From contig CAZOGK010000005.1 in assembly GCA_964579295.1 (NCBI GenBank), positions 62,001 to 126,000 on the forward strand: a stretch of DNA of 64,000 bases. Direction: 5' to 3'. Position 1 is the stretch's first letter. The number at the start of each line of letters is the position of its first letter. The notes below the pieces were generated by a model. That model made no database searches, was not told where the DNA came from, and saw only the letters and a list, made by a program, of their open reading frames with translations. Below, piece by piece: positions 16,683 to 23,992 of this stretch. Origin of the DNA: JAAYYY01 sp964579295. GTDB lineage: Bacteria; Chloroflexota; Anaerolineae; Promineifilales; Promineifilaceae. Position numbers and translations under genes: made by a program.

Positions 16683-17429
16683 TCACGTAATCAGCTCGGC
16701 CGGCAGGTGGTCGAGGCGGTTGAGGTAGACGATAGCCCGGCGCTCTTGCTGGATGTCGATGCGCGTGACGGCGGCATTGTTCAGCCCGAAATAGACGGCA
16801 GTAGGGCCGTCGTCGGGCCTGGGAAAGGCGGACGGCAGGCCGAGCAGGGCGCGCAGCACGGCATGGTAGAAGCCGGCGTGGCTGACCACGGCCACCCGGT
16901 CGTCGCCGCTTCCATGGCGCTCGACAAGCGCCTCCAAGAAACGGCTGGCGCGGGCAAAGAGCGGCCCTTCCTCTTCAATGGGGCGGTTCCACCAGCCTTC
17001 GTCGGCCAGGTCGGGCGGCAGCTCCAGACTGGGGAAGCGGCTGGCAAGCTCGGCCCGGCCCGGGCCCGGCAGGCCGCGCCGCTCCTCGCTCTCCGGGTCA
17101 ATCTCGAAGATGCCGCCGTGTTCGTGCACGTCGAGCCAGCCGGTGACCGGCAGACCGGTCGCCTCGGCGATGGCCGACGCGGTGAGGATGGCCCGCTCCA
17201 TGAGGCTGGTGTAGATATGGGTCAGGTTGAAGCCGCGCCGGTTGCCGGGGTCGTTGCGCGGCGCGGCCGCGGCCGGGTCGCCATGGGCCAGCAGCGCCGC
17301 CAGATGGGGCAGCTGGCGCACGCCGACGGCGCTCAGCGGCGGGTCTGGGGAGCGCCCCAGCGAGGCGCCGGTCTCGGCGTAGAGGGCGTTGTTGGCGGAC
17401 TGGGCGTGGCGAATGAAGTATAGTTGCAT
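16683..17429 (-). CDS. Histidine phosphatase superfamily protein
   Basis: A 248-residue phosphoglycerate-mutase-like enzyme. The phospho-accepting His8 is in the RHAQS motif at the N-terminus, and the second His is in VVSHAGFYHAVLRALL. Asn after RHAQSAN is typical of broad phosphatases rather than of true mutases (RHG). The substrate is unknown. It is divergent from the YpdA-like gene, with a 113-nt shared upstream region. Confidence 0.85.
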   Translation of the reverse strand: MQLYFIRHAQSANNALYAETGASLGRSPDPPLSAVGVRQLPHLAALLAHGDPAAAAPRNDPGNRRGFNLTHIYTSLMERAILTASAIAEATGLPVTGWLDVHEHGGIFEIDPESEERRGLPGPGRAELASRFPSLELPPDLADEGWWNRPIEEEGPLFARASRFLEALVERHGSGDDRVAVVSHAGFYHAVLRALLGLPSAFPRPDDGPTAVYFGLNNAAVTRIDIQQERRAIVYLNRLDHLPAELIT

Positions 17430-17542
17430 GGTGGAACCTCATTGCTGGAGCGTGGCGAACCCGGTCGAGTGTACCGGGTTCTTACGCGAAAACAACCCCG
17501 CCGGGCTATGCTGGCGCCAGCCACAATCAGTGAGGCGCTAAG

Positions 17543-18646
17543 ATGAAAGAGAACGGACAGTCAGAGCATATTCCCCTGCACAGCGTGGAGGTCGCCATCG
17601 TCGGCGGCGGGCCGGTCGGCATCGAGCTGGCAATTGCCCTCGGCCGCGCGGGAGTCGATTACATCCTGCTGGAGGGCAGCCAGATTGGCGCGGCCATCAG
17701 CCGCTGGCCGCCGCAGACCCACTTTTACAGCACGCCGGAACACGTGGCGCTGGCCGGGGTGCCGGTGCATAGCGCGGACCAGCAGGCGTTGACCGGCGAG
17801 CAATATCTGGCTTACCTGCGCATGCTGGTGGAGATGTTCGAGGTACGGCTGCACAACTACGAGCCGGTCACCAGCCTGCGCCGTGACGGCGACGGCTTTC
17901 TGCTGCGCACACGGGCGCTGCGCGGCGAGCGGGCTTATCGGGCCCGGCGCGTCATCCTGACCACGGGCGGCATGGCCGGGCCGCGCCTGCTGGGCATTCC
18001 CGGCGAGGAGCTGCCGCACGTTTCGCACTACTTCGGCGACCCGCACAGCTACTTCCAGACACGGCTGCTCGTCGTCGGCGGCCGTAACTCGGCGCTGGAG
18101 TCGGCGCTGCGCAGCTGGCGCGCCGGGGCCGAGGTAACCGTCAGCTATCGCCGCCCGGCCTTTGACTACGAGCGCGTCAAACCACACCTGGCCCAGGATA
18201 TGCAGACGCGGCTGGAGAACGGCGACATCCAATTCCTGCCGGGCACGGCGCCGGTACGCATCACGCCCGATTACGTGGAGCTGGCCTACACCGACGCGGA
18301 GGGCGGGCCCACGGCGGAGACGTTCCGCCACGCCACGGACTTTGTGCTGCTCAACACCGGCTTTGTGGCCGACATGACCCTCTTCCGCCAGGCGGGGGTC
18401 ACGCTGCAGGGCGAGGAGGAGGCGCCGCGCTATGACGAGGCGACGATGGAGACGGACGTGCCGGGGCTGTATGTGGCAGGCACGGCTGCCGGCGGCACGC
18501 AGATCAAGTTTGAGTTCTTCATCAGCACCTGCCACAAGCACGTGGCGCGCATTGTGCGCCATCTCACCGGCAAGGAGGCCGGCCCGCTGGGCACCGCCCC
18601 CGCCCGCCGCCGCGCGGTGACGTGGGAGGAGGTGAAGGCGAATTGA
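17543..18646 (+). CDS. YpdA-like FAD/NAD(P) oxidoreductase
   Basis: A 367-residue flavoprotein with two Rossmann motifs: VAIVGGGPVGIELAIALG near residue 14 (FAD) and LLVVGGRNSALESAL near 174 (NADPH). It lacks a CxxC redox pair, as do YpdA/Bdr bacillithiol-disulfide reductases, which it resembles in YSTPEHV and in the C-terminal FFISTCHKHVARIV. It may reduce a low-molecular-weight thiol disulfide or a related substrate. Bacillithiol biosynthesis genes are not in the window. GAGG precedes the ATG. Confidence 0.8.
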   Translation: MKENGQSEHIPLHSVEVAIVGGGPVGIELAIALGRAGVDYILLEGSQIGAAISRWPPQTHFYSTPEHVALAGVPVHSADQQALTGEQYLAYLRMLVEMFEVRLHNYEPVTSLRRDGDGFLLRTRALRGERAYRARRVILTTGGMAGPRLLGIPGEELPHVSHYFGDPHSYFQTRLLVVGGRNSALESALRSWRAGAEVTVSYRRPAFDYERVKPHLAQDMQTRLENGDIQFLPGTAPVRITPDYVELAYTDAEGGPTAETFRHATDFVLLNTGFVADMTLFRQAGVTLQGEEEAPRYDEATMETDVPGLYVAGTAAGGTQIKFEFFISTCHKHVARIVRHLTGKEAGPLGTAPARRRAVTWEEVKAN

Positions 18647-18694
18647 ACCGCGGGCACGGGTTGAAAGTAGAAAGTGTGACGACGTAAGAGAGCA

Positions 18695-18728
18695 AGACCT
18701 GTCAGCTTTCTGAAAACCAGACAGGTCT
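18695..18728. terminator. AGACCTGTC hairpin between convergent genes
   Basis: AGACCTGTC at 18695-18703 pairs exactly with GACAGGTCT at 18720-18728 over a 16-nt loop rich in T and A. It belongs to the same palindromic family as 6548-6616. It sits between the ends of the convergent ypdA-like and endonuclease V genes, so it may terminate both. Confidence 0.6.
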
Positions 18729-18737
18729 CACAGCTTA

Positions 18738-19409
18738 CTAGCGCCGTGAGGCCAGCTTGTCGGCGGCGCGCGTTGTCTCTGGCAGGCGGTAGCGGGTGGT
18801 GCAGGCCAGCGTGTAGGCGATAGCGGTCGCCAGGCTAACGCGGTGGCCGGGGCTGACGAAGAGAGGATTGGTGCGGTCGCGCGTGCGTACGACGGCGCCG
18901 ACCAGCTCCTCGCGATCATAGAGCGGGGTCCAGGCGCCTTTCTCCTCGGGGAGCGGCTCACGCGGCCGCCCCGTCAGGCGCGACTTGGCGACGCCGATGC
19001 TGGGCAGGCCGGTGAGCAGGCCGATGTGGCAGGCGATGCCAAAGCGGCGCGGGTGGGCCAGCCCCTGCCCGTCGAAGAGCAGCAGGTCGGGGGACGCCTG
19101 TAGACCGGCCAGGGCGTCGAGAATGGCCGGTCCCTCGCGGAAGCTGAGCAGGCCGGGCACGTAGGGGAAGCTGGTCGGGCGGCGCGCCACCACCTCCTCT
19201 ACCAGCGCCAGTCCGGGAAAGGTGAGGACGACGACGGCGGCGCGGGTGATGGTGTTGCCCTCTTCGAACCCGACGTCGACGCCGGCGACCAGGCGCACCT
19301 CGCCCAGCTCGTCGGCGACGATGACCGCCGCGGCCAGCTCCTTCTGCAGGGCAATAGCGGCCGCGGGGGTCAGGTTCCAGGGGTGGGCATAGCGTGGGTC
19401 AGGTTGCAT
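18738..19409 (-). CDS. nfi: Endonuclease V (deoxyinosine repair)
   Basis: A 223-residue protein that nicks DNA one base beyond deoxyinosine. It shows VAGVDVGF with the catalytic Asp, YVPGLLSFREGPAIL, LLFDGQGLAHPRRFGIACH and SIGVAKSRL, all hallmarks of Nfi. The start at ATG 19409 has AGGAAG 4 nt upstream; a 32-residue in-frame extension to 19505 covers a repeat and is rejected. Confidence 0.95.
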   Translation of the reverse strand: MQPDPRYAHPWNLTPAAAIALQKELAAAVIVADELGEVRLVAGVDVGFEEGNTITRAAVVVLTFPGLALVEEVVARRPTSFPYVPGLLSFREGPAILDALAGLQASPDLLLFDGQGLAHPRRFGIACHIGLLTGLPSIGVAKSRLTGRPREPLPEEKGAWTPLYDREELVGAVVRTRDRTNPLFVSPGHRVSLATAIAYTLACTTRYRLPETTRAADKLASRR

Positions 19410-19467
19410 GACGCTTCCTGTTGTAGCGAAGGGCCCGTCAGGATGCAATCGGGTTGCGCGGTGCGCT

Positions 19468-19500
19468 AGCGCATCGTCAGGTTGGAAACCTGACCTACCG
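19468..19500 (-). repeat. 33-bp repeat, left inverted copy flanking the fadR-agpS-glpD operon
   Basis: This 33-bp stretch is the exact reverse complement of 23691-23723. It is a member of the GGTAGGTCAGGTTTCCAACC palindromic family. The two copies lie just outside the three-gene operon, in opposite orientation. Confidence 0.85.
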
Positions 19501-19511
19501 CCCAACGCCGC

Positions 19512-19541
19512 TTGACACGTGCCCCAGAATCATCGCATACT
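19512..19541 (+). promoter_or_regulatory. Sigma70-like promoter of the fadR-like operon
   Basis: TTGACA (19512-19517), 18-nt spacer, CATACT (19536-19541); alternatively TACTAT at 19538 with 20 nt. It immediately precedes a FadR-type operator, so a transcription start near 19548 would lie inside the operator. Confidence 0.6.
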
Positions 19542-19547
19542 ATAGAC

Positions 19548-19571
19548 AACTGGTTAGACCACTTACCAGTT
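19548..19571 (+). promoter_or_regulatory. FadR-type operator
   Basis: AACTGGTTAGACCACTT (19548-19564) contains the GntR/FadR core TGGTnnnACCA and differs from the E. coli FadR consensus (AnCTGGTCnGACnnGTT, from memory) at two defined positions. A further half-site, ACCAGTT at 19565-19571, makes an inverted repeat with AACTGGT. The position over the expected start of transcription implies repression, most simply autoregulation. Confidence 0.65.
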
Positions 19572-19591
19572 ATGCGCGAAGGGAGGATACC

Positions 19592-20293
19592 GTGCCCGAC
19601 TGGCAGAAGCGGCCGCAGCGGCCGGTGGACCATGCGGAAGAGAGCCTGATTACGGCCATTCTCGACGGCGACTACGCGCCGGGCGAGAGCCTGCCGGGCG
19701 AGCGCGAGCTGGCGCTGGCGCTGGGCGTGACGCGGCCGACGCTGCGCGCGGCGCTGGCGCGGCTGGAGCGCGACGGCTGGCTGACCATCCAGCAAGGCAA
19801 GGCGACGCGGGTCAACGACTTCTGGCGTGAAGGCGGCCTGAACATCCTCACGGGCATGGCGCGCCACGGCGAGCATGTGCCGCGCGGCTTTATTACGAAC
19901 CTGCTGGCCGTGCGCAGTGTCATGGCGCCCGCCTATATCGGCAGCGCCGTAGAGCGCGACGCGGCGGCGGTGGCGGCGCTGGCCGCCGCCGGCGAGCGGC
20001 TGCCAGACGAGGCCGGCGCCTTTGCCGCTTTCGACTGGCGGCTACACCACGAGCTGACCATGCATGGCGGCAACCCGGTCTACACGCTGATACTCAACGG
20101 CTTTTCCGGCTTCTACAAACAGGTGGCGCTGCGCTATTTCAGCCGGCCGCAGGCGCGCGCCGTCTCGCGCGACTTTTATGGCCGGCTGGCGGCCGCGGCG
20201 GCGGCCGGCGACAGGGCGGGCGCCGAACGGCTCGCCCGCGAGGTGATGGAGGAGAGCATCCGCCAGTGGCGCGCCGGGAGGGATAACCCATGA
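19592..20293 (+). CDS. fadR: FadR-like GntR-family acyl-CoA-responsive regulator
   Basis: A 233-residue regulator with an N-terminal winged helix (PGERELALALGVTRPTLRAA, then ERDGWLTIQQGKATRVNDFW). The C-terminal domain is close to E. coli FadR itself rather than to general FCD proteins (GLNILTGMAR; NPVYTLILNGFSGFYKQVAL; DFYGRLAAAAAAGD). The GTG start at 19592 follows GGGAGG by 5 nt. FadR binds DNA until a long-chain acyl-CoA releases it. A FadR-like box lies in its own promoter. It overlaps the next gene by 4 bp. FadR proper is best known from Gammaproteobacteria, so transfer or an ancient paralogue is possible. Confidence 0.85.
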   Translation: MPDWQKRPQRPVDHAEESLITAILDGDYAPGESLPGERELALALGVTRPTLRAALARLERDGWLTIQQGKATRVNDFWREGGLNILTGMARHGEHVPRGFITNLLAVRSVMAPAYIGSAVERDAAAVAALAAAGERLPDEAGAFAAFDWRLHHELTMHGGNPVYTLILNGFSGFYKQVALRYFSRPQARAVSRDFYGRLAAAAAAGDRAGAERLAREVMEESIRQWRAGRDNP

Positions 20294-21903
20294 AGCGATG
20301 GAATGGTTGGGGCGAGGCGGCAGTCGATTATCCGCTGCCGGAAGAGGCGGCTGCGAAGCTGGCCGAGTGGGTGGGGCCGGGCGCCGCGCCCGCCGATGAC
20401 TCCTGGGAAGAGGCACTGCAGCGGGTTCCGCCATCACGGTTGCCGGACCACAGTCTGATAGACGCCAGCGCGCCGGTGCGGCTGCGCCGCGCACGCGGCC
20501 AGAGCCTGCCCGACTGGATTGCCCTGCGCAGCGGGCTGGTCGACAGCTTCCCCGATGGCGTGGCCTTTCCCACCAATGACGAGGAGGTGCGCGCGCTGCT
20601 GGCCTATGCCCGCCGCAGCGGCGCCGTGGCGATCCCCTACGGCGGCGGCACCAGTGTCGTCGGCCACATCAACCCGCTGCCGGGCGAGCGGCCGGTGCTG
20701 ACCATCGACATGAGCCGCATGAACCGGCTGCGCCGCTTCGACGAGGAGAGCCTGCTGGCTACCTTTGGCGCGGGCGTGGCCGGCCCCGACCTGGAGGCGC
20801 AGCTGCGGGCGCGCGGCTGCACGCTCGGCCACTACCCGCAATCGTTTGAGTACTCGACGCTGGGCGGCTGGGTAGCGAGCCGTTCCAGCGGCCAGCAGTC
20901 GCTGGGTTACGGGCGCATCGAGGAGCTCTTTGTCGGCGGCCATCTGGAGAGCCCTGCCGGGCCGCTGCCGCTGCCGGACACCTTCCCGGCCAGCGCCGCC
21001 GGGCCGGAGCTGCGCCAGCTTGTGCTGGGCAGCGAGGGGCGGCTGGGCATCATCACCGAAGCGACGGTGCGCGCCAGCCCGCTGCCGGAGCGTGAGGATT
21101 TCCACGGCCTCTTTTTCCCGGAGTTTGAGAGCGGGCGGGCGGCGGCGCGCGAGATGCTGCAGGCGGGGCTGCCGCTCTCCATGCTGCGGCTGAGCACGGC
21201 GGTGGAGACGGAGACGACGCTGGCGCTGGCGGGACACCCGCACCTCATCGGCGCGCTGGAAAGGCTGCTGGCGCTGCGCGGCGTGGGCGGGGGCAAGGCA
21301 ATGCTGCTGCTAGGGCTAACGGGGCGTGATAAAGTGGTGCGCGCGGCCCGCAAGGAGGCGCTGGCTATTGCCGGCGAGCGCGGCGGCGTGCACGCCGGCC
21401 GCACCTTTGGCAACCAGTGGCATAAGTCGCGCTTCCGCACGCCCTATTTGCGCAATACGCTGTGGGCGATGGGGTACGCCGTCGATACACTGGAGACGGC
21501 GGTGAGCTGGGCGCGCGTGCCGGCGACGCTGGCCGCGCTGGAAGCGGCCCTGCACGCCGCACTGGCGGCAGAAGGCGAGCGGGTCCACGTATTCAGCCAC
21601 CTTTCTCATTTCTACCGCGATGGCTGCAGCATCTACACCACCTATCTATTCCGCCACGGCAGCAGCGGCGCGGCGACGCTGGCCCGCTGGCAGGAGCTCA
21701 AGGCGGGGGCGAGCGAGGCGATTGTGGCGGCGGGCGGCACCATCAGCCACCAGCACGGGGTCGGTACGGACCACCGCGCCTACCTGCCCGCCGAAAAGGG
21801 GGCGCTGGGCATGGAGACGCTGGCGGCCGCCTGCCGCGTCTTTGACCCGGACGGCATGATGAACCCGGGTAAGCTGCTGGCAGGAGGGAGTGATGACACG
21901 TGA
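20290..21903 (+). CDS. FAD-linked oxidase of the alkyl-DHAP synthase type
   Basis: A 537-residue VAO-family flavoprotein. FAD-binding PYGGGTSVVGH lies at 116-126, and STLGGWVASRSSGQQSLGYG and LGSEGRLGIITEATV follow. Near the C-terminus is HQHGVGTDH (487-495), the His-rich active-site motif of alkyldihydroxyacetonephosphate synthase. The N-terminal KRWNGWG also fits that family. The family either makes ether bonds (acyl-DHAP plus fatty alcohol) or is annotated loosely as a glycolate/lactate-like oxidase. The neighbours FadR and GlpD favour a glycerolipid role. It overlaps glpD by 11 bp. Confidence 0.82.
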   Translation: MKRWNGWGEAAVDYPLPEEAAAKLAEWVGPGAAPADDSWEEALQRVPPSRLPDHSLIDASAPVRLRRARGQSLPDWIALRSGLVDSFPDGVAFPTNDEEVRALLAYARRSGAVAIPYGGGTSVVGHINPLPGERPVLTIDMSRMNRLRRFDEESLLATFGAGVAGPDLEAQLRARGCTLGHYPQSFEYSTLGGWVASRSSGQQSLGYGRIEELFVGGHLESPAGPLPLPDTFPASAAGPELRQLVLGSEGRLGIITEATVRASPLPEREDFHGLFFPEFESGRAAAREMLQAGLPLSMLRLSTAVETETTLALAGHPHLIGALERLLALRGVGGGKAMLLLGLTGRDKVVRAARKEALAIAGERGGVHAGRTFGNQWHKSRFRTPYLRNTLWAMGYAVDTLETAVSWARVPATLAALEAALHAALAAEGERVHVFSHLSHFYRDGCSIYTTYLFRHGSSGAATLARWQELKAGASEAIVAAGGTISHQHGVGTDHRAYLPAEKGALGMETLAAACRVFDPDGMMNPGKLLAGGSDDT

Positions 21904-23596
21904 GGCAATCTGGCAGCGGCTGGCAGAGCCGTGGGATCTGATCATCGTCGGCGGCGGCATCACCGGCGCGGGGATTTTGCGCGAGGCGACCCGGCTGGGG
22001 CTGAAGGCGCTGCTGCTGGAACAGCGCGACTATGCCTGGGGCACCAGCAGCCGCTCCAGCAAACTCGTGCACGGCGGGCTGCGCTACCTGCGCCAGGGCC
22101 GCATCGGGCTGCTGCGCACCTCTGTGCAGGAGCGGGAGAATCTGCTGGAAGCGGGGCCGGGTCTGGTGCAGCCGCTGGGCTTTCTCTGGGCCACCTACGA
22201 GGGCAGCAAGCCGGGACGCTGGCTCTTTCAGGCCGGGCTCTCCGTCTACGATTTGCTGGCCTGGCAGTGGAGCCACACCTATTACGACGCGACCGATTTC
22301 CACATGCTGGCGCCCCATCTGCGCCAACGGAAGCTTCAGGGCGGCTTTGCCTATGGCGACGCCAAGACCGACGACGCCCGCCTGGTGCTGCGCCTGATTC
22401 AGGAGGCGGTGGCCGGCGGCGCCGTGGCGCTGAATTATGCCCGCGTGACCGAGCTGCTGTACGCCGGCGCTGAGGTGAGCGGGGTCGTCGTCGAAGATAT
22501 GGTCGGCGGCGAGACGGCGCTGGCCGGCGCGCGCGTGGTGGTCAACGCCACCGGCGCCTGGGCCGACCGGCTGCGCACGGCCATTGGCGCGCCGCGCCGG
22601 CTGCGCCCGCTGCGCGGCAGCCATCTCATCTTCCCCTCCTGGCGGCTGCCGGCGGCGCAGGCGGTCAGCTTTGCCCACCCGCATGATGGGCGGCCCGTCT
22701 TTATCTTTCCCTGGGAAGGGGTGACCATTGTGGGCACGACCGACGTGGACCATGATACGGACCTGGACGCCGAGCCGGCCATCAGCCCGGAGGAAGCGGC
22801 CTACCTGATGGCCGCCGTGTCCGCTCACCTCCCGTCGCTGGGCATCAGGCTCGAAGATGCGCTGGCGAGCTTTGCCGGCGTGCGCCCGGTCGTGGGCACC
22901 GGCGCCCTGCCCTCGGCCGAATCCCGCGACCACGTGGTCTGGCAGGAAGATGGCCTGCTGACGGTGACGGGGGGCAAGCTGACCACCTTCCGGCGCATCG
23001 CGCGCGACGCGCTGGAGACGGCGCGCCCGCGCCTGCCGCAGATGACCGCGTGGCAGGACGAGGCGCCGGCGTTGGATGCGGCCGGGGGCGAGCTGAGTGG
23101 CAGCGGGCTGGACGCCGCGGGGCAGCAGCGGCTGTGGGGCCGCTACGGGGCGCTGGCGCCGCAGCTGCTGGCGGCGGCGCACGCCGGCGAGCTGGCGCCG
23201 GTGGGCGACACGAATGTGCTCTGGGCTGAGCTGCGCTGGGCGGCGCGGGCCGAGCAAGTGGTCCATCTGGACGACCTGCTGCTGCGGCGGGTACGGCTGG
23301 GCCTGCTGGCGCCGCAGGGCGGCGCTGCCCATGAGGCGCGCATTGGGGCCATCTGCCGCGAGGAGCTGGGCTGGGATGAGGCACGCTGGCAGGAGGAGTG
23401 GGCGGCCTACCGCACGCGCTGGGAGCGCAACTACGCGCCGCCCGCTGCGGCGGAGACGCCCGATTGGGAGCCGCTGATGCAGCGGCGCGAGCAGCCGCCG
23501 CGGCGGTCGTCATGGCTCAGCCTGCGGCGCCTGGCGCCGGCCGGATTGACCGTCTCCCTGCTTCTGCTGCTGGCGCGGCTGCGGCGGCGTCGCTGA
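21893..23596 (+). CDS. glpD: Glycerol-3-phosphate dehydrogenase, GlpD family, with a C-terminal hydrophobic tail
   Basis: A 567-residue FAD enzyme oxidising sn-glycerol-3-phosphate to DHAP with quinone as acceptor. DLIIVGGGITGAG (FAD, glycines at 20-25), GTSSRSSKLVHGGLRYL, IFPWEGVTIVGTTD and VTGGKLTTFRRIARDAL are GlpD signatures. Start ATG 21893 follows GGAGGG. The last 30 residues form a basic-flanked hydrophobic helix (LAPAGLTVSLLLLLARLRRRR), probably a membrane anchor that classical GlpD, a peripheral protein, lacks. This is one of two G3P oxidising systems in the window. Confidence 0.92.
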   Translation: MTREAIWQRLAEPWDLIIVGGGITGAGILREATRLGLKALLLEQRDYAWGTSSRSSKLVHGGLRYLRQGRIGLLRTSVQERENLLEAGPGLVQPLGFLWATYEGSKPGRWLFQAGLSVYDLLAWQWSHTYYDATDFHMLAPHLRQRKLQGGFAYGDAKTDDARLVLRLIQEAVAGGAVALNYARVTELLYAGAEVSGVVVEDMVGGETALAGARVVVNATGAWADRLRTAIGAPRRLRPLRGSHLIFPSWRLPAAQAVSFAHPHDGRPVFIFPWEGVTIVGTTDVDHDTDLDAEPAISPEEAAYLMAAVSAHLPSLGIRLEDALASFAGVRPVVGTGALPSAESRDHVVWQEDGLLTVTGGKLTTFRRIARDALETARPRLPQMTAWQDEAPALDAAGGELSGSGLDAAGQQRLWGRYGALAPQLLAAAHAGELAPVGDTNVLWAELRWAARAEQVVHLDDLLLRRVRLGLLAPQGGAAHEARIGAICREELGWDEARWQEEWAAYRTRWERNYAPPAAAETPDWEPLMQRREQPPRRSSWLSLRRLAPAGLTVSLLLLLARLRRRR

Positions 23597-23690
23597 AAAG
23601 TTGCGCCATCTCGCTTTTTGGGCATGATCCGTGCGCTACGCGCCGGCGATGCGGCCGGGTGCGGGGTCATTGCACGTTAACGGATTCATC

Positions 23691-23723
23691 CGGTAGGTCA
23701 GGTTTCCAACCTGACGATGCGCT
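23691..23723 (+). repeat. 33-bp repeat, right inverted copy flanking the fadR-agpS-glpD operon
   Basis: Exact reverse complement of 19468-19500, in the 189-bp spacer after glpD. It contains the palindrome GTCAGGTTTCCAACCTGAC, able to form a terminator-like hairpin after the operon. Confidence 0.85.
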
Positions 23724-23785
23724 AAACCGTTACGCTGCAATGGCCTTACCCGCGGCCAAACTAACGTCGCCGGCGAGGAGATTGG

Positions 23786-23983
23786 ATGGCAAAAAAGTCG
23801 AAGGTGACGTTGACGTGCCCGCGCTGCGGGAAGGGTTGGGATATCGAGCCGAAAAGCCTGAAGCGGGCTGACCCCAGCTATCGTTCTGCAGCCAAGTCGG
23901 CCCCTTTCCTGGTTGAGTGCCCATCCTGCGGCGGGCGCTGGCGCTACGTGGCGCCGGCCGCCGCCGAGAAGCCAGAAAGCTAG
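23786..23983 (+). CDS. Small zinc-ribbon protein
   Basis: A 65-residue protein with two CPxCG knuckles (TCPRCGKGW at about 10-18 and ECPSCGGRW at about 44-52) and a basic middle. It resembles small zinc-ribbon proteins found beside many genes, with no assignable partner. GAGGAG precedes the ATG. It is convergent with the AI-2E-type transporter gene, with a 9-nt gap. Confidence 0.65.
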   Translation: MAKKSKVTLTCPRCGKGWDIEPKSLKRADPSYRSAAKSAPFLVECPSCGGRWRYVAPAAAEKPES

Positions 23984-23992
23984 GTCCGCAGC

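Noticed and set aside
19468..23723. Composite transposon around fadR-agpS-glpD
   Set aside because: There is no transposase and no target-site duplication, and the flanking repeat is a common spacer element; kept only as an observation.
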